Shown here: positions 1 to 9,829 of the stretch, one piece after another
How the letters are laid out: each line of letters starts with the position of its first letter
Position numbering within the stretch: position 1 is the first letter of the stretch
DNA from: Nosema muscidifuracis
Lineage: Eukaryota > Microsporidia > Nosematidae
Direction: 5' to 3'
DNA: 64,000 bases
Assembly: GCA_028335825.1 (NCBI GenBank)
Contig: JAIOKI010000015.1
Span: 186,001-250,000, forward strand
The notes under the pieces: model-generated
Database searches by the model: none
What the model saw: only the letters and a program-made list of their open reading frames with translations
Told to the model about the DNA's origin: nothing
Position numbers and translations under genes: made by a program

Positions 1-2
1 AA

Positions 3-164
3 ATTCCTAAAGAATATTTAAATTACGTTATTGAAAACAAAGAAGTTTTAGGATATTTTAAAGAGAAAGATGCAAAAGCTGATGAAGCAGAAGATGTAGA
101 TCTTAGTAGAAAAGAAGTGATTAATAGATATAAAAAAGGTATTGAAGATATTTTAAAAGAATAA
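3..164 (+). CDS. C-terminal end of a gene cut by the window edge
   Basis: An open frame runs from the window start to a TAA at 162-164 and gives 53 residues, beginning IPKEYLNYVIENKEV and ending KGIEDILKE. It is rich in Lys and Glu, with a helical, charged tail. Codon use (AT-rich third positions, many GAA, AAA and GAT) matches the other genes here. No domain is recognisable from so short a piece, so no function is offered. The start lies outside the window. The next gene begins 162 bases downstream on the same strand. Confidence 0.6.
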   Translation: MPKEYLNYVIENKEVLGYFKEKDAKADEAEDVDLSRKEVINRYKKGIEDILKE

Positions 165-326
165 ATGTAGATTAATATTTTCACATATGCAATTTATTTT
201 AATTTTTAAACTTAAATTAAAAATTCGCATTTATTTTTATTGAATTTTTTAATTTTTAAGACTTATTTTTAAAATTCGCATTTATTTTATAAAATATTTT
301 TTTTTATTTCGTTACAACCCCCTTCA

Positions 327-581
327 ATGCTTCCCTCAACAGTAAATACTTTGTATAACAGTCTACTTAGTACAGTTAAAAAGTTTAAATCTCCAGCATA
401 TAAGATATTTTTTGAAAGGAAGATCGAAGAAGATTACAAAGATTTGAAAAAAAATTCTAATGATGGAAAAAAAAGTTGTGTAGTAAATAAATATTTAGAA
501 AAACAGAAAGATCTTCTTGATGTTATGAAAAGACAGACTGTGATTTATAATATGTTCTATGATGATAAGAATGAAATTTAA
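327..581 (+). CDS. ISD11: ISD11/LYRM4-like LYR protein (mitosomal Fe-S cluster assembly)
   Basis: An 84-residue protein resembling ISD11 (LYRM4), which stabilises the cysteine desulfurase NFS1 in mitochondria and mitosomes. The family pattern is visible: an N-terminal helix with LYNSLL in place of LYRxLL, then KKF, an aromatic stretch, ERKIEEDYK matching the 'RRIRDxFR' block, and a C-terminal LLDVMKRQTVIYNMF block matching 'LGVIRRQVHIGQLY' of the human protein. Length is normal for the family (about 90). The LYR arginine is Asn here. The start is supported by CCCCC ending just before the ATG. No clear targeting presequence is seen. Other small LYR proteins are possible, but the C-terminal block favours ISD11. 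Confidence 0.72.
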   Translation: MLPSTVNTLYNSLLSTVKKFKSPAYKIFFERKIEEDYKDLKKNSNDGKKSCVVNKYLEKQKDLLDVMKRQTVIYNMFYDDKNEI

Positions 582-863
582 TTAATTTTCAATAAATAGA
601 CTAAATTTACATATAAAAAATATTTGATGATATCTTAATTTTATATAATAAGTCATATAAAAAATATTTGATGATATCTTAATTTTTATATAATAAGTAC
701 ATATCAATTATTTTACATAACCTAATTTTTATACAATAAGTCATATAATAAATACATATAAAAAATATTTGATATAATAAGTACATATCATTAATTATTT
801 TACATAATAAGTACATATCAGTTATGTTATTAAACTAAATATAAATAATATTTAAAATATTTT

Positions 864-2375
864 TTAATACAAAGACTCAATTATATTTTGTAAATTGAGT
901 ACTGTGTTACTTTCAGCTTTATCTGTAGGTGAATATTTTTGTAAAATAACTTCTAACGTATTTTTACTAGGAACATAAAAAACGTTATTTTTTGACATGA
1001 AAATTTTGTCATTAACTAAAAAAAACTTTGCGTTGTTAATTTGTCCAATATCAGCTTTAGATGGTGACATAACAATCTTCTTCTTTAATTCAGTTAATTT
1101 TTTTTGTAAATCTTTAATAGATCCAATATCATATTCAAAGATTTTACCAATATTTTCTACCGCTTTTTTTCTTGAATTAAGAAGTTTAACTATCTCATTA
1201 GATTTATGTTCTAAAGATTTAACTTTCTTAATCTCATTCAATATAATATCTCTAAATATATTCGTGGCCATATAACAATTTATAAAAAACTCAGCAAGAC
1301 TAATTCTTATTAGAACTGTAGTATCAGAATCAAAGGGACTCTTTTTATTTAATACGTTATAAAAACTTAAAATTGTCTTATTATCAGTATTTTTATACAT
1401 ATCTAACAATAACATCCTAGATTTAAGTTTCCATCCTCGCATTCCTACCTCATTTCCTATAATTATTTCATTACTTTTATAATCTTCTGATACGGAATCC
1501 ATGACAGATTTGACATTTGATAATAAATTATTAAATCCGATCGTTTTTTTTTCTTCAAGAAGATTTTCTATAAGAAATCCATGTATAGCTCCAATAATAT
1601 CAGAAATGTAAGGTTGTTCTTTAAAATTTCGTACGAGTTTCGAGATCGAAACACTGTTAAATATTTTACTTGGACAAAAATTAAAAATAAATGAATAAAT
1701 TCTTAAGATTTTGTTGACGTGTTTAAAATCAAAACCAGATATTTCATAAATTTCAGATGTAGGTATTTCAAGACAAATATCAGAATTTTTTATATTCTTA
1801 ATATTTTTACTTACAAAAGGTTCAGCTTCTATTTCTTCTTTTTGAGTTTGAGGAGGAGTAACTTCTTCAAGAATATATTCTTTATCAAAGGTTACTTTTG
1901 ATGGTTCAACTACCTGCATTTCTTTTTCAATTATTTGATTATTAAATCCTTCTAATTCATCTGATGAAGTAAATTCTAAAAAATCTTTCGAATATTTTAA
2001 ATATTCTTTTAAATTAGATTTGTCTGTTATAAAGTTAAATATATTTTTTTTTAGCAGCTTGACTCCAAATTGTGATTCGTAGGTTATAAAAAGTATAAAA
2101 TCTTTTATGATGCTTTTATCTACACTCTCTTTCCTTATAATATTAAGGAATTTACTTTTTATTACACGATGATCTTTTTTCATTATTACGTAGTATTTAT
2201 CCTTAACTTTTTTTAAGATTAATCCTTCCCTGTTGTCAACTAAGACTTCCTCATTTTTTAAAAATCTTCTACGTATCTTCCTAAGTATAATATCACTGAG
2301 GTCTAGAATATCAAGATCAACGTGTTTTATAAAACTTCTAAATATAAAATATTTGAGAGCATAGTCTTTTATCAT
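864..2375 (-). CDS. DDT-domain protein, ISWI-partner (ITC1/ACF1) like
   Basis: A 503-residue protein. Residues about 217-275 (ILRIYSFIFNFC, then ISKLVRNF and PYISDIIGAIHGFLIENLL) have the spacing of a DDT domain, the helical module of chromatin-remodelling subunits that bind ISWI ATPases. A later segment around 355-380 (IRISLAEFFINCYMATNIF) looks like a WHIM-type helix. The first 60 residues (ILRKIRRRFLKNEEVLVD) resemble the region after the WAC domain in ITC1/ACF1. A coiled-coil follows near 395-440. The family normally exceeds 1000 residues, so this would be strongly reduced. CCC sits just upstream of the ATG on the minus strand. The family call is inference from pattern only. Confidence 0.5.
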   Translation of the reverse strand: MIKDYALKYFIFRSFIKHVDLDILDLSDIILRKIRRRFLKNEEVLVDNREGLILKKVKDKYYVIMKKDHRVIKSKFLNIIRKESVDKSIIKDFILFITYESQFGVKLLKKNIFNFITDKSNLKEYLKYSKDFLEFTSSDELEGFNNQIIEKEMQVVEPSKVTFDKEYILEEVTPPQTQKEEIEAEPFVSKNIKNIKNSDICLEIPTSEIYEISGFDFKHVNKILRIYSFIFNFCPSKIFNSVSISKLVRNFKEQPYISDIIGAIHGFLIENLLEEKKTIGFNNLLSNVKSVMDSVSEDYKSNEIIIGNEVGMRGWKLKSRMLLLDMYKNTDNKTILSFYNVLNKKSPFDSDTTVLIRISLAEFFINCYMATNIFRDIILNEIKKVKSLEHKSNEIVKLLNSRKKAVENIGKIFEYDIGSIKDLQKKLTELKKKIVMSPSKADIGQINNAKFFLVNDKIFMSKNNVFYVPSKNTLEVILQKYSPTDKAESNTVLNLQNIIESLY

Positions 2376-2740
2376 TGCTAAGGGTGAATAATCTTATTTT
2401 TTCTGTAAATTTTTATTTACAAAATAGAATGTTGTTTTGATCTTATCAAATCAAAAGTATATGATGAAACATATTTTTATATAGAAGTACGTACTGTTAT
2501 TAAACTACTGTATGTGTCTAGTTTAATTTACTGTTAAAACTTATAAAAAAGCTTAAATTTAAAAGACTTGAAAATATAATGAATTTCATTTGAAGTTCAT
2601 TATATTTGAACTAGTAATTTGAATAAAACACCTTATTATATATAAATAAATTATTAATTAAAATTAATGAATTTGAATTAATTTATTTATATAAATATTC
2701 ATAATAAAAAAAAAGTATTCATAAATATAAAAAGATTTTT

Positions 2741-2755
2741 TCGATGACTCATCGA
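2741..2755. promoter_or_regulatory. Palindrome with AP-1/GCN4-type site ATGACTCAT
   Basis: TCGATGACTCATCGA is a 15-base palindrome around a central C. Its core ATGACTCAT is the classical bZIP (GCN4/AP-1) consensus. It lies about 365 bases upstream of the minus-strand DDT gene start. Function is inference; chance occurrence is possible. Confidence 0.25.
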
Positions 2756-3260
2756 AGACAGAGACATTTAAAAAATTAATAAATATATTAAAAAATTACA
2801 AATACATATATCTTGAAAAAGTTCTAATCATTCTATATTGATATTAATATTTAAAATATTCTTAAATCTACAGATATGGATAGATTAAATAATTTAATTA
2901 AATTTAGAATTGGTATCTAAAGAAATCTATGGAGTTCTTAATTTAATAAATTAAATAAACAAAAATAAATAAATTGATCCCTGTCAAAAAAATCTAATAA
3001 ATTGATTCAAAATTTGATCGATTTTTTTAAAGAATATTTCTAAAATTATAAAAATTAATTATCTATTTTAGTAAACAGAACAAAAAAAACATTTTTTAAT
3101 ATAAATCAAGTTTTTTTCAATAAATCCTTAATTAAAGATTAATTTCATTATATTGATTTTATAAAAGATAACTGTTTTAAATCTATGCATTTTAATTAAT
3201 ATTTTTTATTTTTAAATCTAGAAATTATGAAAGGCATGTAAATAGTTAAGAATTAAATAA

Positions 3261-3480
3261 TGAAAAATATTATTATTTTTATATTAATTTAAAGGAATGT
3301 TTTCTTCTTCTTTAAATAAATCATTATAATTTTTATATTAATTTAAAGGAATGTTTTCTTCTTCTTTAAATATGTCATTATTATTCTTATATTAATTTAA
3401 GAGAATCTTTTCTTTAAATATGATATTATTATTTTTATATTAATTTAAAGAAATATTTTATTTAAACATAATATTTTTAT
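3261..3480. repeat. Imperfect direct repeats (about 60 bp)
   Basis: Four decaying copies of a unit containing 'ATATTAATTTAAAGGAATG' followed by a T/C-rich tract (TTTTCTTCTTC). The first two copies are nearly identical and the last two are shorter and more diverged. It is a local tandem duplication in non-coding DNA. Confidence 0.6.
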
Positions 3481-4257
3481 ATTTAGATATTATTTTATGA
3501 CATTTTTCCCTTATTAATTTAAAAATGACATGTTTATCTAGTTCAATTTTTTACTAAACTATTAATAAATTATAATATTTTCAATAAATCATAAATAAAT
3601 ATTTCTAATTATAATTAAATATGTCATTTCTTTCATTAATTTAACATGAAATTATTCTATGATCTATTAAAATATGGCATTTTTTTATGATCTATTAAAA
3701 TATGAAATTATTCTATAATCTATTGAAATATGATATTATTCTTTCACAAATTACTTTTTTGAAATACCTCGAAAATAAATTAATTTTTTACTAGAATAAT
3801 ATTTTCTATTTTAATTATTTTGAAGTAATATTTTAATTACTAATCTCAAAACAAGTCATTACAGAAATGTAATCTTTTATTTATACAAACTTTACTATGA
3901 TCTGATATTATATATATATCAATTCTTACGATTAGAACATTTTTAATTAAAACAGATCATCAAAATATTTAAATATAAAAATCATAAAAATAAATCTTTT
4001 ATATAAAATTTAATATAAAGAATATCAAATTATTTAATCTATTATTAAATATAGTAATAAATCTTTTATATATAATTTAATATAAAGAATATCAAATTTA
4101 ATTTTTTAGAATAATATCAAAATTATTTAATCTATTATTTAAATATAAAAATAAATCTTTTGTATAAAATTTAATATAAAGAATATCAAAATATTTAAAT
4201 ATAATATTATCAAAATTATTTAATCTATCATTTTAATACATAAACAAGTAAACAAAA

Positions 4258-5961
4258 CTAAGGTAAATAATTAATTAAATCATCTTTTATCTCAAGAAAT
4301 CCTTTCTTCTCTAAAATAGTAAGTCTTTCTTGTACTAACTCTTTATCTGCTAATTTGTATAATTCTTCATTATTTAAAGTCTTATTTCTTTTTAATATAT
4401 TCATAATCTTACTATCTAATATTTCATTCCCTATATAAATCTTGTGATTATTTATCAAAACATTAGATTTTTTAAGTAGATGATCATAAATTAAATAATT
4501 TGTACAATTAAAATCTTCATTAATAAAAAGTCTACCATCTCGAGAACTTAATAATCCTTTATCAATTAAAATTTTTAAATTATGTTTATAAGGTTCAGAA
4601 TCCCAGTTCATTTCGAGATTCATTAATATTTTATATTGTATAAGACTTATAAGAATATTTTTACCATAAATTTCTACTTCAACTGTACTTAAATAATCCA
4701 TCCAAACAATCTTTTTTCTTTCATATTTAGCAATCTGATCTTCATATTTATTTTTTAATTCTTCTAAATCATCTATAAAAATATTTCCATTTTCAAATTC
4801 AACCCATTGAAATTTTCTTATCATCATTATCTCAGAATTTAAATAAATTATTCTTTTTTTATAATCTTCTAGTACATCATTCATCTTATAAAAATAAATA
4901 TCTTTGGCTGTTCTTTTATATACTTGAAGGAAATATTCTTCATCTTCTAATTGTATATTAGAAGAATTAATTAATCTGAGACATAAAGCTCTTCTTAATT
5001 TATATTCATAAGCATCTTTATCAGATATAAATGTAAATAAAAATCCTATCATTTCAAATAAATCATCATTTCTTATAGAAATTTTCTTATCTAAAATTCT
5101 AACACATCTTTCATATTCTATATTAAATTCTTCAAATTTCTTATAAAAAATTGATTTAACAAAGTTATTAAATTTTTTATGTTCTTTATACATTAAAAGA
5201 AGAAGATTTACATATTCATCATCAGTATTAATATTTCCTGAAAAAAGATTAGGAAATCTTTTTATAATAAATTTACTTATTATAATTTCATATTTAATTT
5301 TATCAACTTCAAATAGAAAGTTGATAAACTCAAGATCTCTTTTTTCTTCTAAACATTTTATAACAGATTTTTCATCAATAATTCTACAAATTTCTATCAT
5401 CATATCATTTTTTATATTAAAATAAAAACAATCAATTTTATCTAAAATAAATTTTAGTTCTGAAATTTCAGATTTGTTATTTTTTATTTCGTCAATATAT
5501 TTTCTTATAATTTCATTCTTAGCATCTTTTTTAAAATTAAGTTTATAAAAAGAATCAAGTTCAATAAAATATTTTTGATTATCTTCATAATTACCTCTTA
5601 AATATGAAACAGACATTTCTAATATAATATCATTTTTACAATCTATTAATTTTTTTTTAAAAAGCTTGTTTATCATCTTTTCAATTTTGTACATCTTATT
5701 AATGTTTCTAAATATTTTATTAAATATGTCCACCATCTTGATAAACCATATATGATGATTGTACAAATCATGTAGTGAAATATTTATGCTATTTATGCGC
5801 TTTTTTACTAATTTTTTTATTAATGCCTTAATAAAGATGTAATATTTTCTGGATGATGCATGTTTGTTTGATATTAAATAAATCTTGTGAAGTGGGACAT
5901 GCTTTAAGGATTTGAAATAATTTTTTATAAAATTTTCTATGAGATGGTAATCTGACAACAT
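4258..5961 (-). CDS. Divergent cullin (ubiquitin-ligase scaffold)
   Basis: A 567-residue protein whose C-terminal half follows the cullin pattern. RRALCLRLINSSN matches 'KxLAxRLLxxxS', KKIVWMDYLSTVEVEIYG matches 'grkLxWxxxLGxaxl', and the extreme C-terminus has a winged helix ending LINYLP where cullins end in 'YLA'. The segment IMNILKRNKTLNNEEL aligns with the neddylation-site region 'IVRIMKxRKxLxHxxL', placing a Lys at residue 524 in the NEDD8 acceptor position. Cullins are usually 700-800 residues, so the N-terminal repeats are reduced. APC2 is the main alternative, but the retained Lys favours a canonical cullin. CCC precedes the ATG by a few bases. Confidence 0.75.
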   Translation of the reverse strand: MLSDYHLIENFIKNYFKSLKHVPLHKIYLISNKHASSRKYYIFIKALIKKLVKKRINSINISLHDLYNHHIWFIKMVDIFNKIFRNINKMYKIEKMINKLFKKKLIDCKNDIILEMSVSYLRGNYEDNQKYFIELDSFYKLNFKKDAKNEIIRKYIDEIKNNKSEISELKFILDKIDCFYFNIKNDMMIEICRIIDEKSVIKCLEEKRDLEFINFLFEVDKIKYEIIISKFIIKRFPNLFSGNINTDDEYVNLLLLMYKEHKKFNNFVKSIFYKKFEEFNIEYERCVRILDKKISIRNDDLFEMIGFLFTFISDKDAYEYKLRRALCLRLINSSNIQLEDEEYFLQVYKRTAKDIYFYKMNDVLEDYKKRIIYLNSEIMMIRKFQWVEFENGNIFIDDLEELKNKYEDQIAKYERKKIVWMDYLSTVEVEIYGKNILISLIQYKILMNLEMNWDSEPYKHNLKILIDKGLLSSRDGRLFINEDFNCTNYLIYDHLLKKSNVLINNHKIYIGNEILDSKIMNILKRNKTLNNEELYKLADKELVQERLTILEKKGFLEIKDDLINYLP

Positions 5962-5982
5962 TTGAAGGGTCTAAATATTATA

Positions 5983-6420
5983 AAAGAATTTTATATTTTT
6001 AGATAAATCAATAATTTTATAAAGATTATTGTAGAATTTATATTAAATTAATAGAATTTTATAAAGATTATTGTAGAATTTATATTGAATTAATTAGAAT
6101 TTTATATTTTTATTAGCACTATAAAAATTTTGATAAACTTAAAAATATCACATTTTCTTACCTGTAATTTTATATTTTTAGATGAATTAATAATTTTATA
6201 AAGATTATTGTAGAATTTATATTAAATTAATAGAATTTTATATTTTTAATAGCACTATAAAGATTTTGATATAATCAAACTTTTCTTACCTGTAATTTTA
6301 TATTTTTAGATAAATCAATAATAATTTTATAAAGATTATGAAAAATTAAATATAAATTTTATAATAATTATAGAAAGATTCTGATATAATCAAACTTTTC
6401 TTACCTGTAATTTTTATAGT
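5983..6420. repeat. Tandem AT-rich repeats upstream of the PDI gene
   Basis: About three copies of a unit of roughly 125 bp, each containing 'TTTTATAAAGATTATTGTAG' or a close variant, then 'GCACTATAAA'. Each ends in TTTCTTACCTGTAATTTT. They fill most of the intergenic space between the divergent cullin and PDI genes. No function can be assigned. Confidence 0.65.
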
Positions 6421-6577
6421 TTTTACTATGAATCAGATATTTTGAAAAAATAATGAAGATTTTTTTATAGAATTATTTTAATAATACATGAATATAAAAA
6501 ATTAAATTTATTTTAATTTATGTAAATTTTGAAAAAACAAATATAAAAATAAAAAAATTTTATGCCCTTAAGAAAAA

Positions 6578-7891
6578 ATGAAAATATTTTGTTTTCTGTT
6601 ATCACTGTACACAAGATCAGTAGTAGTAAATCCAGAACATGGAGAACTCAATACAGATATTGATATCATAAAAGATTCTTCTATTGAGAAAGGAAAGGGT
6701 CTTGGATCTTTTAAAGATCTTAAAATTGATCTCAAAGATGAACAAGAAATTAAAAAGTTTTTGAAACTTTCTAAATTGGAAGAAGTTCCTGAAGGAATGG
6801 CTGAAGTATCTCAAAACATTGAAAAATTTGTAACTGATGAAATGGAGGAACTTAAAAAAGGAGAAAGATTTTTTGTTATTTATTTTGTAAATCAAGATAC
6901 TGCTTTGTATCCAGCTGATCATCCAAATGATGGTATTAGAATTTTTATTTCCACAGATGAAAATCTTGCTAAAAGTATGAATACTCCATTTCCAGGTGTA
7001 TACGGATTTAATCCACGTGATAAAGTTGCTTACCAGTTTCCTCTAACCAAAGAGATGTCTAAAAATATTAGTTCTATTATCAAAATAGATCTTATAGGAA
7101 TGTTAACATATCAAAATATTGAATTATATAAATCTACCGGATTACATTCTTATTATGTATTTCTTAAAAAGGAAGATCTTGAATCTTTCCCTACTAAATT
7201 TATGGATGAAGCTAGGAAATCTAAGCATACAGGAAAGTTTTGTCTTATACCTTATCAAGGAGATAAAGTACAATTATCTACTTTTGGATTAACTGAGGAA
7301 GATCTTCCTGCTTTATTATTTTTGGATGATGGAGATAAATTCCCTTTAAAGAAATGTCTTGAAAATGATGTTTCTAAATTTATTCAAGATGTCAAAGACA
7401 GAAAAATTGATCCAGTTTATGTTTCAGAGACTGAACCAGAAAATAATAATGAATTAGAAGTACGTGTAATTACTAGAAATAATTTAGATGCTTATAAAAA
7501 TGAAACATCTAAGGATAGAATACTTGTATTTAGTTCTCCACATTGTGGTCATTGTACTGATCTAAGACCAATTTTAGAACGTTTAGGTTCAATCGCTAAG
7601 AAAAATTTCGCTGATAAATTTGCTATTGGATCATTTGATATAACAGTTAATGATATTGCAGATTTTGATATTTCATCTGTACCTAAAATTTATTTCTTTA
7701 AAGCAGAAACTAATGAAATGATTAAGTTCGAGAATATTCAAAGAACAGAAGAAAATTTTGTTAATTTTATAAGAGATATGGGAACTTTTAAGTTAGATAT
7801 GACACCATTTATTGAAGAGAAGCCCGTATCTAAAGAATCTGCAGTTGAAAGTATGCCAACTGATAAGCCAGCAGAAAGCAGAGAACTTTAA
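6578..7891 (+). CDS. Protein disulfide isomerase, single thioredoxin domain
   Basis: A 437-residue ER oxidoreductase. It starts with a short hydrophobic signal (MKIFCFLLSLYT). A long central region without a redox motif (about 60-290) may be degenerate thioredoxin folds. The active domain has SSPHCGHC with the catalytic CGHC at residues 323-326 and the cis-proline segment SSVPKIYFF about 55 residues later. It ends in a KDEL-like SREL, suggesting ER retention. Classical PDIs have two active domains and about 500 residues, so one site has been lost. The tryptophan normally before CGHC is His. The upstream motif is GCCCTTAAG before the ATG. Role: disulfide formation in secreted proteins such as spore-wall and polar-tube proteins (inference). 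Confidence 0.9.
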   Translation: MKIFCFLLSLYTRSVVVNPEHGELNTDIDIIKDSSIEKGKGLGSFKDLKIDLKDEQEIKKFLKLSKLEEVPEGMAEVSQNIEKFVTDEMEELKKGERFFVIYFVNQDTALYPADHPNDGIRIFISTDENLAKSMNTPFPGVYGFNPRDKVAYQFPLTKEMSKNISSIIKIDLIGMLTYQNIELYKSTGLHSYYVFLKKEDLESFPTKFMDEARKSKHTGKFCLIPYQGDKVQLSTFGLTEEDLPALLFLDDGDKFPLKKCLENDVSKFIQDVKDRKIDPVYVSETEPENNNELEVRVITRNNLDAYKNETSKDRILVFSSPHCGHCTDLRPILERLGSIAKKNFADKFAIGSFDITVNDIADFDISSVPKIYFFKAETNEMIKFENIQRTEENFVNFIRDMGTFKLDMTPFIEEKPVSKESAVESMPTDKPAESREL

Positions 7892-9829
7892 TTAAAACAT
7901 TTTGTCTAAAAGTATTAGAATTTAACTTTGAGTTAATTGTTATTTTCCAGTCGCGAAGGCTATTTTATAATTCAATTTTTAGCGAATATTTATTGCAAAA
8001 TATTACAAGATAATCTTCAACATTTTAATCTTTGTTTCTTGATTTAGCTTTCAAATTTCATCTCTATCCAATAGATTTATAGAATTTTATAAAAATTCTC
8101 TTAAGTTTTTACACATGATTTTTCTATACTTGTATGTCAACGAGAACATCATCTTTTTGATTTTTTAAGCTATCAAAGTTTGTAATTTCTACTAATAATC
8201 TAAATATCAGTTTATTATAATTTCTACTAATAATCTAAATATCATTTTATTATAATTTCTACTAGTGATCTAAATATCAGTTTATTATAATTTCTACTAG
8301 TGATCTAAATATCAGTTTATTATAATTTATATGGTATAAATTAAATACTTGAATCTTTTATGATTTTAATATATTTTTTATATAGAAAGACTTTTAATAT
8401 TAGTATTAAATGTAAGTCAAAATTGTATTATAATTTAATAAATATCCTATTGTTTCATTTTTCATACTTTTTTATCACTATTAATCAATTATACTATTTA
8501 AACAATGTCTTGATAGATCTTTTTTTTATACTTCTCTAGAAATATTTCTGTCTTAAAGTATGCACAATATCTTTCTATTTTCAAGTAGATTTTTCTATTG
8601 TAAACCAGATTACCGAATCTTATTGTTTACAAAAGAATCATCTTGGTTTCTATATAGTCTTTAGTAATCAAATTTTTATTTTCTAGGTAAATCTTCAAGT
8701 ATAAATATCTTTTCTATTTTCTTTTTGTTAACAAAGTAAGACTTAAGATGCTTATTATCTTCGTTATTGTATTCCATTGCAAAATTGATTGTTTTAATTA
8801 TTTAGTAGTGATATAAATAAATATTACTTTCATTATTTTCAATATAAATGATCGTTGTTAAATCTCTTTATAAAGAAAATATACCTTCTATTTCTTTTTT
8901 GACTGTTTATAATTTATTGTAAACGTATTACCGTTAATATCATCTAATTTTATAAATTTATTTGGTTGAGTTCTTACAAATACTTACTAAAAATATTATA
9001 ACAAGTATTTTTTTGTTTCTTCGATAAATTCGTTTTTACTGTACAAAATAAATTTTAATATAAATTAATTGGTTTTATGAACATTTTTCTAAATTTTTTT
9101 TCTTATGTAAAATTTCGAATATGTTAAATGTTATTAATTTTTCTGAAAATACTCAATTTTTCAAATATTAAAAATCGAATATTGTTAATTAAAAATATGC
9201 TTCATTTATGAACTTTTGATATAAAAGATTTAAAGTTAATATAGATATATATATACTAATTTAATGATAATAAAAATTCTTATAATTTTTTTAGTTAATA
9301 TTTAATTTTCTTTATATCCAATAAAACTATTATAAAAAAATAAGTCGTGAAATAACTTTAAAAATTATAAGATTAGATAAAAAAATCTTATAATTTAGTA
9401 TCTGAGTTTATGGATCCAAATCTAATATAACTGGGAGTTTATAAAGTCATATATAATTAATTTGAAAAATATTAATTGGTCTACTAAATATTTTACCTCC
9501 AAAATAAAATATTTTTTAAAAAAACAAATTTTTTGACAGTTTGAATATTAATTAAAAAAAATTATCATCTGATGTACTAAATATTTTACCTCTAAAATAG
9601 AATATTTTTTTAAAAAAATCAAATTTTTTGATAGTTTGAATATTTTTTAAATCATATTTTAATAAACAAATTGATACAAACAGTATTCAATTAATAATTG
9701 AAACACGTATGAACATTTATAAAAAATTATAAGATAAAAAGAGAAATCTTATATTATTTTTCTTTAAATATAATTTTTGCTTTTAAATTTTAATTTAAAT
9801 AAGTATATATTCGAGTAAAAATATGGGTT
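7892..9829. other. Gene-poor stretch with minisatellite and worn coding-like fragments
   Basis: No intact gene is seen. A 35-bp tandem repeat lies at 8184-8330. On the minus strand, between about 9050 and 7900, short pieces with protein-like composition occur in series and could be a badly decayed copy of an old mobile element or gene. The family cannot be fixed; one piece near 8890-8980 resembles the C-terminal region of a Ty3-type integrase. It is broken many times. The remainder is low-complexity A/T. Confidence 0.35.
8184..8330. repeat. 35-bp tandem minisatellite, four copies
   Basis: Four head-to-tail copies of a 35-base unit beginning AATTTCTACTA and ending in TTTATTAT, starting at 8184, 8219, 8254 and 8289, then a partial fifth. 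Copies differ at one or two positions (AATAATC versus AGTGATC). There are no spacers, so it is not a CRISPR-like array. Confidence 0.85.

Larger units (their letters stand above)
2376..4257. other. Gene-free AT-rich stretch
   Basis: No coding frame of credible length or composition is seen on either strand. It holds a 12-bp perfect inverted repeat (2572-2583 and 2596-2607, 12-base loop), a 15-base palindrome containing an ATGACTCAT site (2741-2755), and a set of imperfect direct repeats at about 3261-3480. The rest is poly-A/T-like sequence without recognisable RNA genes. Confidence 0.6.

Noticed and set aside
2757-2764. ACAGAGAC string considered as the U6 snRNA ACAGAGA box
   Set aside because: No flanking U6 conservation (no AGC triad, no GC-rich stem-loop) and the surroundings are A/T tracts.
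8184-8330. 35-bp direct repeats considered as a CRISPR-like array
   Set aside because: The copies abut with no unique spacers and the host is eukaryotic; it is a plain minisatellite.
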